Of a DNA stretch of 64,000 nt, positions 8,914 through 17,049 are shown one piece after another. The stretch's first letter is position 1. Each line of letters opens with the position of its first letter. The translations under genes and the position numbers were made by a program. The notes below the pieces were generated by a model that worked only from the letters and a program-made list of their open reading frames with translations, did not search any database and was not told the origin of the DNA. The DNA is from Clostridia bacterium (GTDB lineage Bacteria; Bacillota; Clostridia; Oscillospirales; Acutalibacteraceae), in NCBI GenBank assembly GCA_017625835.1, contig JAGAKF010000064.1, positions 1 to 64,000 on the forward strand. The letters run 5' to 3'.

Positions 8914-10935
8914 TTAATAAGTGCTACTCATATCCTCATTAACAACGGAAACTACATCTTCCTTAGCCTTTGATGTTGCAACCTTCTTCATAAGAAGCTC
9001 ATAATACTTTTCTTCATCAATCGGAAGTTCAACTGTTTCGCCTGTCCAGCTTGAGTAATGAGCCGCATTTGAAATCATAAGACCTCTTATACCCTCGTCA
9101 CCGTTTGCAACAAGTGGTGAACCGTAGAGAATGTGGTCAGCAAAGGCATTAAGAACACCGGTATGCTGGTCATTTCTGCCGTCTGTTTCAACGTCAATTT
9201 CTTTAATTTCAATATTTGTAAATCCGTTTTCACAGTTTGCAATATTTTCCGGAAGAGACTCAGCAAGCTCATAAAGAGTAATCTTTCTTCCCTCTTCACA
9301 CACAAGCTTAGCTTTATCCATTGTGATTTCGAGTCTGTTTGATCCCGGATAATCACCTGTTGTAGTGATAAATACACCTGTTGCACCGTTAGGATACTCA
9401 GCGTAAATTGTTACGTCGTCCTCAACCTCGATATCATGCCATTTTCCCTCATGGCAGAATGCACGGATTTTGGAAGGCATACCGCAAAGCCACTGCCAGA
9501 GGTCAAGCTGATGCGGTGACTGGTTGAGAAGAACGCCGCCACCTTCACCAACCCAGGTAGCACGCCATCCGCCTGAATTATAGTAAGCCTGAGTACGGTA
9601 CCAGTCAGTGATAATCCAGTTAACTCTGCGGATATCACCGTACTCTTTGCTGTCAATTATTTCTTTAATTTTTCTGTAAACGCAGTTTGTGCGCTGGTTG
9701 AACATCATTGCAAAAGTCTTGTCCTGCTTGGCTGCAAACTCGTTCATCTCACGAACCTGCTTTGTGTAAACACCTGCAGGCTTTTCAGATACAACGTGAA
9801 GACCGTTCTTAAGCGCCTCAATAACGAGAGGCGGATGGAAATAATGCGGAACGCAGATGATAACTGCATCAACTTCTCCACTTTCCATAAGCTCTGTTGC
9901 AGTATTGTATCTCTTCGCCCAGGGAAGATTCTTTGCAGACCACTCAAGTTTTTCAGGAACGATATCGGCAACTGCCGTGATACGGAGCTCTCTTATATCG
10001 CCGTTGAGGAAATTTTTTGCATGTGCGGTACCCATATTACCCATACCGATAATACCGAAGCGGATGGGCTGTACTTCTTCAGCGACCTTATGCATAGCGT
10101 CAGCGGCAGCCTTGAAAGACTCAGCATGAGAAGCATATGTATGAGCTTTCATTGCATTTTCAACCTCGTCGGTAACTTCGAGATTTGAAAGTCCGTCAAA
10201 GACCTTGAGATGAGGTTCAAGAGAAAGAATCGCAACCTGCTCTCTCTTATCAAACTTTTTGAGTATATCGAGAAGATGTCCGTCACCCTCACCTGCAGGA
10301 ACAACTTCTGCGCTGTTATAAAGGGCATCTTTCACGTGGAAATATTCAATATAATCTTCGAGCATATCGTATGCTTTGACCGTATCTACACCGCACTGAA
10401 TAAAATTTGCGGGATCAAAAACTGCTCTGAGTTTACCTTCACAGGCCTCAAGTACGTCAAAGCATCTTTCAGCTGTGTCACCGTAAATGCCTTTTTCATT
10501 CTCGTGGCAGCAAACAAGTCCGTTCTCGTCTGCATAATCGACAAGAGCCTTCACACGACGGATAACTTCATCTCTGTATGCATCGAAGTCATCGCCTTCG
10601 TCAAAGTAGAAGCTGAACATACGGATGTACTTAGCTTCAAGAATCTTTGCAACTTCAACTGTATTTTTAAAAGCCTCAAAATGAGGTTCAAAATCGTCTT
10701 TGATATTGATTTTGCCGTAGCCGGAACCGATTGAAGAAACCTTCATTCCTTCCTTATCGATTTCAGTTTTCATTTCCTTAGCCTGCTCTACGCTCAGATT
10801 GTTTATGCTAAGATCAGGACCAAAGCCTCTGAGTTCCATATGAGTAATGCCGTTAGCCTTACAAGCAGCCATCTGTCCGCCTATAGTAGCTTCTCCCGAC
10901 TCGTCACAAAATGCTGAAAAAATAAAATGTGCCAT
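8914..10935 (-). CDS. fusion: sugar isomerase/epimerase TIM barrel plus Gfo/Idh/MocA oxidoreductase
   Basis: 673 aa, two enzymes in one chain. Residues 1-270 are a xylose-isomerase-like TIM barrel with the four metal ligands of that family visible (ENEKG, DPANF, FHVKD, LEPHL). Residues about 290-640 are a Gfo/Idh/MocA oxidoreductase: GIIGMGNMGTAHAKN, VVSEKPAGV, and GGVLLNQSPHQLDLW with the catalytic His. The pairing suggests an isomerase and a dehydrogenase acting in turn on one sugar, as in 3-keto-sugar or inositol metabolism. ATG at 10935 has AAGGGG about 9 nt upstream. First gene of the hexuronate run. Confidence 0.88.
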   Translation of the reverse strand: MAHFIFSAFCDESGEATIGGQMAACKANGITHMELRGFGPDLSINNLSVEQAKEMKTEIDKEGMKVSSIGSGYGKINIKDDFEPHFEAFKNTVEVAKILEAKYIRMFSFYFDEGDDFDAYRDEVIRRVKALVDYADENGLVCCHENEKGIYGDTAERCFDVLEACEGKLRAVFDPANFIQCGVDTVKAYDMLEDYIEYFHVKDALYNSAEVVPAGEGDGHLLDILKKFDKREQVAILSLEPHLKVFDGLSNLEVTDEVENAMKAHTYASHAESFKAAADAMHKVAEEVQPIRFGIIGMGNMGTAHAKNFLNGDIRELRITAVADIVPEKLEWSAKNLPWAKRYNTATELMESGEVDAVIICVPHYFHPPLVIEALKNGLHVVSEKPAGVYTKQVREMNEFAAKQDKTFAMMFNQRTNCVYRKIKEIIDSKEYGDIRRVNWIITDWYRTQAYYNSGGWRATWVGEGGGVLLNQSPHQLDLWQWLCGMPSKIRAFCHEGKWHDIEVEDDVTIYAEYPNGATGVFITTTGDYPGSNRLEITMDKAKLVCEEGRKITLYELAESLPENIANCENGFTNIEIKEIDVETDGRNDQHTGVLNAFADHILYGSPLVANGDEGIRGLMISNAAHYSSWTGETVELPIDEEKYYELLMKKVATSKAKEDVVSVVNEDMSSTY

Positions 10936-10957
10936 AACATCTGCCCCTTTATTTGTC

Positions 10958-10971
10958 AATTGGTGTCCATT
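10958..10971. promoter_or_regulatory. imperfect palindrome, possible operator of the hexuronate run
   Basis: AATTGGTGTCCATT is an imperfect inverted repeat between the putative -10 and the first start codon, where a repressor would block transcription. It is reminiscent of GntR-type hexuronate operators (TTGG...CCAA core). No regulator gene is adjacent. Weak evidence. Confidence 0.28.
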
Positions 10972-10985
10972 CTAAACACATGATT

Positions 10986-11014
10986 ATTATATCACAGACA
11001 GCTATAAAAATAAA
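10986..11014 (-). promoter_or_regulatory. putative promoter of the hexuronate run
   Basis: On the minus strand a perfect TATAAT (10991-10986) lies about 50 nt before the first start codon. The -35 region 17 bp upstream is poor (TTTATT-like), which fits a regulated promoter. Placed directly downstream of an intrinsic terminator. Confidence 0.45.
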
Positions 11015-11039
11015 GTATTTATTACATAAAAATCCCAAA

Positions 11040-11081
11040 AAAATAAAGAAAAGTGCTCCAAAAAACAGAGCACTTTTTCAT
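11040..11081 (-). terminator. intrinsic terminator
   Basis: Stem AGTGCTC/GAGCACT with a 9-nt loop, followed on the minus strand by a U-rich tract. It ends the trmN6-rsmI-membrane protein unit just before the hexuronate promoter. Confidence 0.85.
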
Positions 11082-11085
11082 GACA

Positions 11086-11715
11086 TCAATCAAGGAAATA
11101 TTTTTTATTTTCGCGCATATAAGAAGCAGCTTTACGGTAAATATCTTTTCCACTCTCTTCAAGAAGCTTTTTAAAACTTTCGTCCAGAATTTCCAAAGCA
11201 TTATTGTCAACAGACGTTGTTTCGTCATTTTCGTCAAGCATTATAAATTCTTTGCGGAAAATTTCTGCAAACTCGCCGCCTATAACTTTATCAACAGCCT
11301 CAGCAGATACGGAAAGTAACGGTTCACCGTTTGCGCGGAAGAACTCAGAGAGTCCGTTTTTGCTGTCCTCAAAGACATAGCCGAGAGTGTATGCGTACTT
11401 TTCAGCCTCAGAAAGAAGTGAAAACGCAGCATTCATATCTTCTTCATTTTCAATTTTCTGCTGAACGTGAGCGCACAATCCGGTAACCAGACGATAATCG
11501 TCCACACCCTCGGAAAATGTGCTTTCATCAATATCTTTAAACTCTTTTCTGAGCGCTTTTTCTTTTTCGATTTCAGCAATAATACGCTCTCTTTCTTCGC
11601 TTCTTTTTCTGCCTGAAATCATAGCTCTGATCCACACAAAAACAGTCAGAACTACAAGCAGAATAAGGGCCGCTCCTGCGTACCAGTGCTGTGAAATGTA
11701 TTCAAAAAATCCCAT
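11086..11715 (-). CDS. membrane-anchored hypothetical protein
   Basis: 209 aa. One transmembrane helix at residues 10-28 is followed by a basic stretch (SGRKRSEERER) and a long charged helical region likely to form a coiled coil, all probably cytoplasmic. No enzyme motif seen. ATG at 11715 is preceded by AGGAG and lies 2 nt after the rsmI stop, so it is co-translated with rsmI; the longer ORF start would overlap rsmI without a ribosome site. Function unknown. Confidence 0.78.
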   Translation of the reverse strand: MGFFEYISQHWYAGAALILLVVLTVFVWIRAMISGRKRSEERERIIAEIEKEKALRKEFKDIDESTFSEGVDDYRLVTGLCAHVQQKIENEEDMNAAFSLLSEAEKYAYTLGYVFEDSKNGLSEFFRANGEPLLSVSAEAVDKVIGGEFAEIFRKEFIMLDENDETTSVDNNALEILDESFKKLLEESGKDIYRKAASYMRENKKYFLD

Positions 11716-11717
11716 AA

Positions 11718-12545
11718 TCAGTCTCCTATCAGGCACTTGTAAATCTCGCCTTTTTTATACCCTGAAATCTTTGCCGCCTGCTTTGCCGCTTCGCTTACGG
11801 AAAGTCCGTTTTCAACGCTTTTCTTTGCCATTTTAACAGCATCATCAAGGGTCATTTCATCGTCATTTGCAACCGGTTCTGCACCGTGAATCACAAGCAC
11901 AATTTCACCTTTCAGACCGCCGTCACCGTAATCCTCAACAGCCTGAGACAGCGTTGTTCTGATAACCTGCTCGTGTATTTTGGTTATTTCTCTGACAATA
12001 GCAATCTCTCTGTCACCGAAAGCCGAAAACATATCCTTCAGAGTTGCACCGAGTTTGTGCGGAGCTTCATAAAAAAGCATCGTTCTCGTCTCATTTTTAA
12101 GGGAATCAAGATGTTCTCTTCTGCTCGGTTTATTCACACTCAGAAAGCCCTCAAAAGTAAATCTTCCCGACGGCATTCCTGAAAGTGCCAGAGCAGTAGT
12201 AAAAGCACAGGGACCTGGGACAGATTCAACCTTAATTCCGTTCTCGTGGCACAAATTCACAAGGTCTTCACCCGGATCCGATATAGCAGGCATACCTGCA
12301 TCGGTAACGAGCGCACCGGTTTCACCTGAAAGAATCCTTGAAACTATCATTTCGCCTCGTTCTCGACGGTTATGTTCAAAGTAGCTGACCATATTCTTTT
12401 TTATACCAAAATGGTTTAAAAGCTTGAGCGTAACGCGTGTATCTTCAGCAGCTATAAAATCACATTCACTCAGGGTCTCAACTGCTCTTGGAGAAAAATC
12501 CCCGAGGTTTCCGATAGGTGTTCCGACAATATAGAGTTTACTCAC
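11718..12545 (-). CDS. rsmI: 16S rRNA (cytidine(1402)-2'-O)-methyltransferase
   Basis: 275 aa tetrapyrrole-methylase-fold enzyme that methylates the ribose of C1402 in the 16S decoding centre, using SAM. Family blocks: YIVGTPIGNLGDFSPRA at the N terminus, AAEDTR near residue 33, VTDAGMPAISDPG near 80 and VPGPCA near 105. GTG start with AAGGAG 8 nt upstream; it overlaps the trmN6 stop by 4 nt, the arrangement usual in Firmicutes. Confidence 0.95.
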   Translation of the reverse strand: MSKLYIVGTPIGNLGDFSPRAVETLSECDFIAAEDTRVTLKLLNHFGIKKNMVSYFEHNRRERGEMIVSRILSGETGALVTDAGMPAISDPGEDLVNLCHENGIKVESVPGPCAFTTALALSGMPSGRFTFEGFLSVNKPSRREHLDSLKNETRTMLFYEAPHKLGATLKDMFSAFGDREIAIVREITKIHEQVIRTTLSQAVEDYGDGGLKGEIVLVIHGAEPVANDDEMTLDDAVKMAKKSVENGLSVSEAAKQAAKISGYKKGEIYKCLIGD

Positions 12546-13276
12546 TTTATGTTCTCCTTATATTCACCGTAGATATTCATAACTTCGTCACTAAGTTCAC
12601 CGTCATCACCGTACATAATAAGCATCGGCTCAACATTAAGGTAAGGCTTACTTCCCTTTTTGCCCTCAATCAGGAAAAGCCACGGACGTGTATCAGGCCT
12701 CTTAACCACAAAACGCAGTCTTTTGGGTTCAATACCGGCCTCTTTCATTGCGATGATTGTATCACTCAACCGTTCAGGTCTGTTACACATACAAAGACGT
12801 CCGCCGAAATTAAGCAAGTGCGCTGCGGCAGAAGTGACATCAGAAAGCTTACATTCAACCTCATGCCTTGCAATAAGGTCTGCCTGAGAGGAACTTTTGA
12901 TTCCGCTGTCGGCAGCTTTATACGGCGGATTCATGGATACAACGTCCATCGTTCCGTGTTCAAAAACAGACTTAATATCTCTCAGATCGTGATTTATAAA
13001 GGTGATTTTTTCTTCAGCACCGCTTATTTTTGCAGATTCACAAGCCTGTTCATAACCCTGCTTCTGCAGCTCAACGCCCCAGATTTGTTTTGCACAGCCG
13101 TTTCTGTACCAAAGCATCGGAATAATTCCGCAACCTGTTCCGAAATCGCAGGCATTCTCCTTCCTTTTCGGAGAAGCAAAATCCGCAAGCAAAACAGCAT
13201 CAGTTCCGAAGCCGTGTTCATCGGACACAATAACGCTGACACCGCCGCCAAGATATTCTTTTCGGAAATCTGCCAT
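12542..13276 (-). CDS. tRNA1(Val) (adenine(37)-N6)-methyltransferase
   Basis: 244 aa class I SAM methyltransferase of the TrmN6/YabB type. The SAM loop reads DFGTGCGIIPML near residue 40 and the N6-adenine signature NPPY follows near residue 118. It precedes rsmI, as yabB does in Bacillus. ATG at 13276 is backed by GAGGTGG 5-6 nt upstream. A textbook sigma-A promoter lies 20 nt before the start. Confidence 0.9.
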   Translation of the reverse strand: MADFRKEYLGGGVSVIVSDEHGFGTDAVLLADFASPKRKENACDFGTGCGIIPMLWYRNGCAKQIWGVELQKQGYEQACESAKISGAEEKITFINHDLRDIKSVFEHGTMDVVSMNPPYKAADSGIKSSSQADLIARHEVECKLSDVTSAAAHLLNFGGRLCMCNRPERLSDTIIAMKEAGIEPKRLRFVVKRPDTRPWLFLIEGKKGSKPYLNVEPMLIMYGDDGELSDEVMNIYGEYKENIK

Positions 13277-13293
13277 CAAACCACCTCTAGGGT

Positions 13294-13322
13294 ATTATAC
13301 TATCAAAAGAACAATATGTCAA
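13294..13322 (-). promoter_or_regulatory. sigma-A promoter of trmN6-rsmI
   Basis: Minus strand TTGACA (13322-13317), 17-bp spacer, TATAAT (13299-13294): a full consensus match. Its -35 touches the U-tract of the ferredoxin terminator, so the two signals are packed together. Confidence 0.88.
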
Positions 13323-13355
13323 AAAGAAAAACAGGGCAGACCGAAGTCTACCCTG
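13321..13355 (-). terminator. intrinsic terminator of the ferredoxin gene
   Basis: Stem CAGGG-x-AGAC/GTCT-x-CCCTG with loop CGAA, followed on the minus strand by TTTTTCTTTTT. It begins 15 nt past the ferredoxin stop. Confidence 0.9.
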
Positions 13356-13369
13356 CTGGTTTAAATTGA

Positions 13370-13540
13370 TTATTCCTCTACGGGAGCAGCTACCGGGCAA
13401 GCGTCTGCACATGCACCGCATGATACGCAAGCATCAGCATCGATCTCATACTTGCCGTCACCTTCAGCGATAGCACCTACCGGGCACTCAGCTTCACATG
13501 CACCGCAAGAGATGCAATCATCAGTAATTTTAAATGCCAT
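13370..13540 (-). CDS. 2[4Fe-4S] ferredoxin
   Basis: 56 aa clostridial-type ferredoxin. Two CxxCxxCxxxCP motifs (CISCGACEAECP near residue 9 and CVSCGACADACP near residue 38) each bind one [4Fe-4S] cluster; the halves are internally repeated. Low-potential electron carrier for pyruvate:ferredoxin oxidoreductase, hydrogenase and similar enzymes in the cytoplasm. AGGAGG stands 9 nt before the ATG at 13540; an in-frame ATG three codons upstream is too close to the ribosome site. Monocistronic, with its own promoter and terminator. Confidence 0.95.
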   Translation of the reverse strand: MAFKITDDCISCGACEAECPVGAIAEGDGKYEIDADACVSCGACADACPVAAPVEE

Positions 13541-13573
13541 TGAATTCATCCTCCTTGTCCCAGATTTGACACT

Positions 13574-13601
13574 ATTGTAACATAATAACGAAAAAATGCA
13601 A
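13574..13601 (-). promoter_or_regulatory. promoter of the ferredoxin gene
   Basis: Minus strand TTGCAT (13601-13596), 16-bp spacer, TACAAT (13579-13574), about 34 nt before the start codon. Confidence 0.7.
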
Positions 13602-13618
13602 TAGTTTTACAAAAAAAT

Positions 13619-14572
13619 TCATTGAATTTCTACATTCGAATAATAATATTTTAATATTTCCTCATAATCTGAACCCTGCCTTGCCATATAGTCCGCTCCG
13701 TATTGGCTCATTCCAACCATATGACCGTTTCCGATAACATTAATCGAAATTTTATTTTCACTTTCTGTCACGGTAAAGCATTTACTTTTCAATTCCAGCG
13801 CTGTACAAAAATCCTCAGCAGACAGTTTTTCTCCGCAGATTTCAATGCTTTTTACGTATCCGTCATCTGTTTTTTCCGTTTTACCTATCCACTTTCCATC
13901 ACTGTCATCAAGCACAATTCCGTCAATTTTTTCAAGGCTTTTCTTAAAATCATCGCGTGAAAAATCAACCTTCTGACTGTATTTCGGCGAAAGCTTATCA
14001 CCCGGACTTTCTTTCTGCGTGAGATACGGTATTTTTTCCTTCCATACAAGCTCGGCGCTCATTGTTTTTCCGACATTCAGATCATGATAAACCGCAAGAA
14101 TCGGTTCATTTTGGTAGATAATCAGTTTACCTGAAACCGCATCGACAATTTCGCCAGCTTTTTTCTCGTTTTCTTCAAATTTTTCTCCCCACTTCTCCTT
14201 TCTTTCATCAACATTAAGATAACCCTGATGAGCATCGGTGTCATCACTGATATCCGCGCCGTTAAGCTCATCATCAAGGTTCTTATTTTTAGTGTACAGT
14301 GCATATGTATAGCAAGCAACAGCCTGAGCCTTCAAAGCTTCTTCGTGACAGGATAAATCCATTTCTGCAGCCAGCGATCCGATAAGATATTCCCTTTCGC
14401 TCACCTTTTCCACCTTACCGTTTTCGCTTTTCATCACGTTTATATATCCACCGTCATCTTCAACCAAAGAAGACGAAGAAACAGTCTCTTCACGGTTATC
14501 TTTAAGCACTGCCAACGGTATAAGAATCATTGCAATCGTAAGAATTGAACACGTTAAAAATATCTGCTTCAT
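13619..14572 (-). CDS. spoIID: SpoIID/LytB-domain protein, stage II sporulation protein D
   Basis: 317 aa. N-terminal membrane anchor (residues 2-23), then the SpoIID domain: LIGSLAAEMDLSCHEEALKAQ near residue 86 holds the catalytic-type Glu, and the C-terminal GHMVGMSQYGADYMA is the family hallmark. SpoIID is the lytic transglycosylase of the DMP complex that thins septal peptidoglycan during engulfment. Neither SpoIIM/P nor SpoIIQ is in the window. A GGAGG ribosome site precedes the ATG. Strong sign that the organism forms, or once formed, endospores. Confidence 0.88.
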   Translation of the reverse strand: MKQIFLTCSILTIAMILIPLAVLKDNREETVSSSSLVEDDGGYINVMKSENGKVEKVSEREYLIGSLAAEMDLSCHEEALKAQAVACYTYALYTKNKNLDDELNGADISDDTDAHQGYLNVDERKEKWGEKFEENEKKAGEIVDAVSGKLIIYQNEPILAVYHDLNVGKTMSAELVWKEKIPYLTQKESPGDKLSPKYSQKVDFSRDDFKKSLEKIDGIVLDDSDGKWIGKTEKTDDGYVKSIEICGEKLSAEDFCTALELKSKCFTVTESENKISINVIGNGHMVGMSQYGADYMARQGSDYEEILKYYYSNVEIQ

Positions 14573-14656
14573 TTTTTATTCCTCCTACACAGAAATACTA
14601 TGCAGACAAGCTGTAAATAATTACATAAACAGAGCAATAAAATCCGTGCATTTTTC

Positions 14657-14686
14657 TTGACTTTACAATGTATTATATTGTATAAT
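14657..14686 (+). promoter_or_regulatory. sigma-A promoter before citrate synthase
   Basis: TTGACT (14657-14662), 18-bp spacer, TATAAT (14681-14686), 30 nt before the ATG. Probably drives the plus-strand run that starts with gltA. Confidence 0.75.
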
Positions 14687-14715
14687 GTTCTGAAATATTA
14701 TTTGGCGGTGAAACT

Positions 14716-16137
14716 ATGAGTTCTTATGTAACTCCCATTACAAACGAAAACGTTGAGTTTCTTGTGGAAGAGCTCCGTAAACATAATAAAATAAATCCTG
14801 ACGATTTCAACAGATACAGTGTTAAGCGCGGTCTGAGAAACGCTGACGGAACAGGCGTTATGGCAGGTCTTACAAAAATCAGCTCTGTTGACGGTTACTA
14901 CATCAACGACGGTGAAAGAGTCCCGAAGGAAGGTAATCTTTTCTTCCGCGGTGTCAATATGTATGACATCGTTAAAAACTGTAAGGAGGAAGACCGTTTC
15001 GGATTCGAAGAAGTTGCATGGCTTCTTATTTTCGGTTCACTTCCCACAACAAGACAGCTTGAAAGATTCAATGAAATCCTTGCAGAATGCAGGAACCTTC
15101 CCGAAGATTTCATTGAAGATATGATTATGAAGGCTCCTTCGCCCGACATCATGAACAAAATCACACGTTCGGTACTTGCTCTTTATTCATATGACGAAAA
15201 CCCGGATGATCAGTCGATCGAAAATGTCATAAGACAGTCAATTCAGATTATTGCGCAGATCCCCGTTATTATGTCCTATGCATACCAGGTAAAAAGACGT
15301 CATTACTACAAAAAGAGTATGTACATCCATCCTACAAAGCCAAACCACTCAACTGCAGAAGCTGTCCTTCGTTCCATGCGTTCCGACAAGACCTTTACGG
15401 ACGAGGAAGCAAAGCTTCTTGACCTTTGCCTTATGGTACATGCTGAGCACGGCGGCGGTAACAACTCCACCTTCGCAACAAGAGTACTCACTTCCAGCGG
15501 AACAGATACTTATGCAGCTTTTGCCGCAGGTATCGGTGCTCTTAAAGGACCTAAGCACGGCGGTGCAAACATAAAGGTTTCCGAAATGTTCAATTACATC
15601 AGGGAAGGTGTCAGCGACACTTCAAACGAAGGTCAGGTAGCAGATTTCCTTGAAAAGATAATCAAGAGGGAAGCCGGTGACCGTTCAGGTCTTATCTACG
15701 GTATGGGTCACGCAGTTTACACACTCTCCGACCCGCGAGCAGTAATCCTTAAGGAAGAAGCAAGAAAATTCGCACAGAAAAGAGGCTATGAAGACAGATT
15801 CAATCTTATTGAAACTGTTGAGCGCCTTACACCTGAAGTTTTCCTCAAGGTCAAGGGCAGCAAAAAGCCCATCTGTGCAAATGTTGATATGTATTCGGGT
15901 CTCATATACGAAATGCTTCAGATTCCCGAGGACATCTACACTCCACTTTTCACAACTGCAAGAATCGCAGGCTGGTCAGCTCACCGTCTTGAAGAGATTA
16001 TGACAGGTGGCAGAATCATCCGCCCGGCATACAAGAGCGTTTCTACACGAAGAGAATATATTAAGATTGATGACCGAATTGATAAATTTACTCTCGATCC
16101 CGAATATATTCCGTTTGAAGAAAGGATTGTTAAATAA
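14716..16137 (+). CDS. gltA: citrate synthase
   Basis: 473 aa, within the range of clostridial type citrate synthases (longer than the 370-430 aa of many). The enzyme condenses oxaloacetate and acetyl-CoA. The active-site blocks are HAEHGGGNNSTFATR near residue 237, GALKGPKHGGAN near 275, and GMGHAVYTLSDPRA near 330 (second catalytic His). No other TCA gene is adjacent, so it probably feeds glutamate synthesis in an incomplete cycle. A 2-methylcitrate synthase cannot be excluded from sequence alone. Confidence 0.93.
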   Translation: MSSYVTPITNENVEFLVEELRKHNKINPDDFNRYSVKRGLRNADGTGVMAGLTKISSVDGYYINDGERVPKEGNLFFRGVNMYDIVKNCKEEDRFGFEEVAWLLIFGSLPTTRQLERFNEILAECRNLPEDFIEDMIMKAPSPDIMNKITRSVLALYSYDENPDDQSIENVIRQSIQIIAQIPVIMSYAYQVKRRHYYKKSMYIHPTKPNHSTAEAVLRSMRSDKTFTDEEAKLLDLCLMVHAEHGGGNNSTFATRVLTSSGTDTYAAFAAGIGALKGPKHGGANIKVSEMFNYIREGVSDTSNEGQVADFLEKIIKREAGDRSGLIYGMGHAVYTLSDPRAVILKEEARKFAQKRGYEDRFNLIETVERLTPEVFLKVKGSKKPICANVDMYSGLIYEMLQIPEDIYTPLFTTARIAGWSAHRLEEIMTGGRIIRPAYKSVSTRREYIKIDDRIDKFTLDPEYIPFEERIVK

Positions 16138-16138
16138 A

Positions 16139-17035
16139 ATGAACAAATTAAAAAACAACAACAGTCTGATTCAAAGAATTCCTTTTTTTGCAGTACTTGC
16201 TGCGGTTCTTATTGCCGTTCCCCTCAGAGTTTATCAGTACCTTAAGCTGATTAACCCAAGTACGGGCTTTTATGATACAAACGATTTTTCAATCATAGTC
16301 GTATATGGTATTCTTGCAATCGCTATGGTTGTATGCATAGCATTGTCGTACATCAATCACAAATCCATTCAAACGGTAACGATTGAAAAATATTCAAAAA
16401 CATTTCTTGCCGTTTCGCTTATCATGGCCGCAGGTGCAATGTTCAGCGCCGTTGATCTCATCACAGATTTCATCGACCTTCTCGGCAATGCGCCGAAGTA
16501 TCTCGACCGCAACGGATTGTCTGATTACATTTCCGCACAGGGCGGCGTCCTCATTATCTTTGAAGGAATTTTCGCAGCACTGTCAGGTTTTTATTTCATA
16601 ATTTCCGGTCTTTCGTCACTCAACGAAAATCCCCTGCCGAAATTCAGATTGCTTGCACTCGGCCCGGTTATCTGGTGCGTTTTCCGTTTGCTTTACAGAT
16701 TCAAACGAACAATTGCTTTTACCAATGTGTCAGATCTTCTGATTGAGCTTTTTGCAATTGTTTTTGCAATGGTATTCTTCCTTGCCCTTGCACAGATAAG
16801 ATCCAAAATTGATGCAGACGGTATCTTCTGGAAAATCTACGCTTACGGTCTTCCTGCAGCTATGTTTGCTATTGTATGCTTTGTGCCGAGATTCATTCTT
16901 CTTATCACGGGCAAAAGCGAAATGATCAACGCTCTTCATCCTGTGTACGTAAGCGACATTACTTTTGCTGTCTATGCAATTTACGTATGCATCTCATCGT
17001 CAAAAGCTAAAACCAAAAGCATCGAAAATAATTGA
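16139..17035 (+). CDS. polytopic membrane protein of unknown function
   Basis: 298 aa with about seven or eight hydrophobic helices (roughly 16-36, 56-78, 95-115, 140-165, 170-190, 205-225, 235-255, 265-285). No transporter or enzyme motif recognised. The ATG at 16139 lies 1 nt after the gltA stop, with AAAGGA about 12 nt upstream inside gltA; the longer ORF would start within gltA and is rejected. Probably co-transcribed with gltA and the following AEC transporter. Confidence 0.78.
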   Translation: MNKLKNNNSLIQRIPFFAVLAAVLIAVPLRVYQYLKLINPSTGFYDTNDFSIIVVYGILAIAMVVCIALSYINHKSIQTVTIEKYSKTFLAVSLIMAAGAMFSAVDLITDFIDLLGNAPKYLDRNGLSDYISAQGGVLIIFEGIFAALSGFYFIISGLSSLNENPLPKFRLLALGPVIWCVFRLLYRFKRTIAFTNVSDLLIELFAIVFAMVFFLALAQIRSKIDADGIFWKIYAYGLPAAMFAIVCFVPRFILLITGKSEMINALHPVYVSDITFAVYAIYVCISSSKAKTKSIENN

Positions 17036-17049
17036 TCCGAGGATAACGT

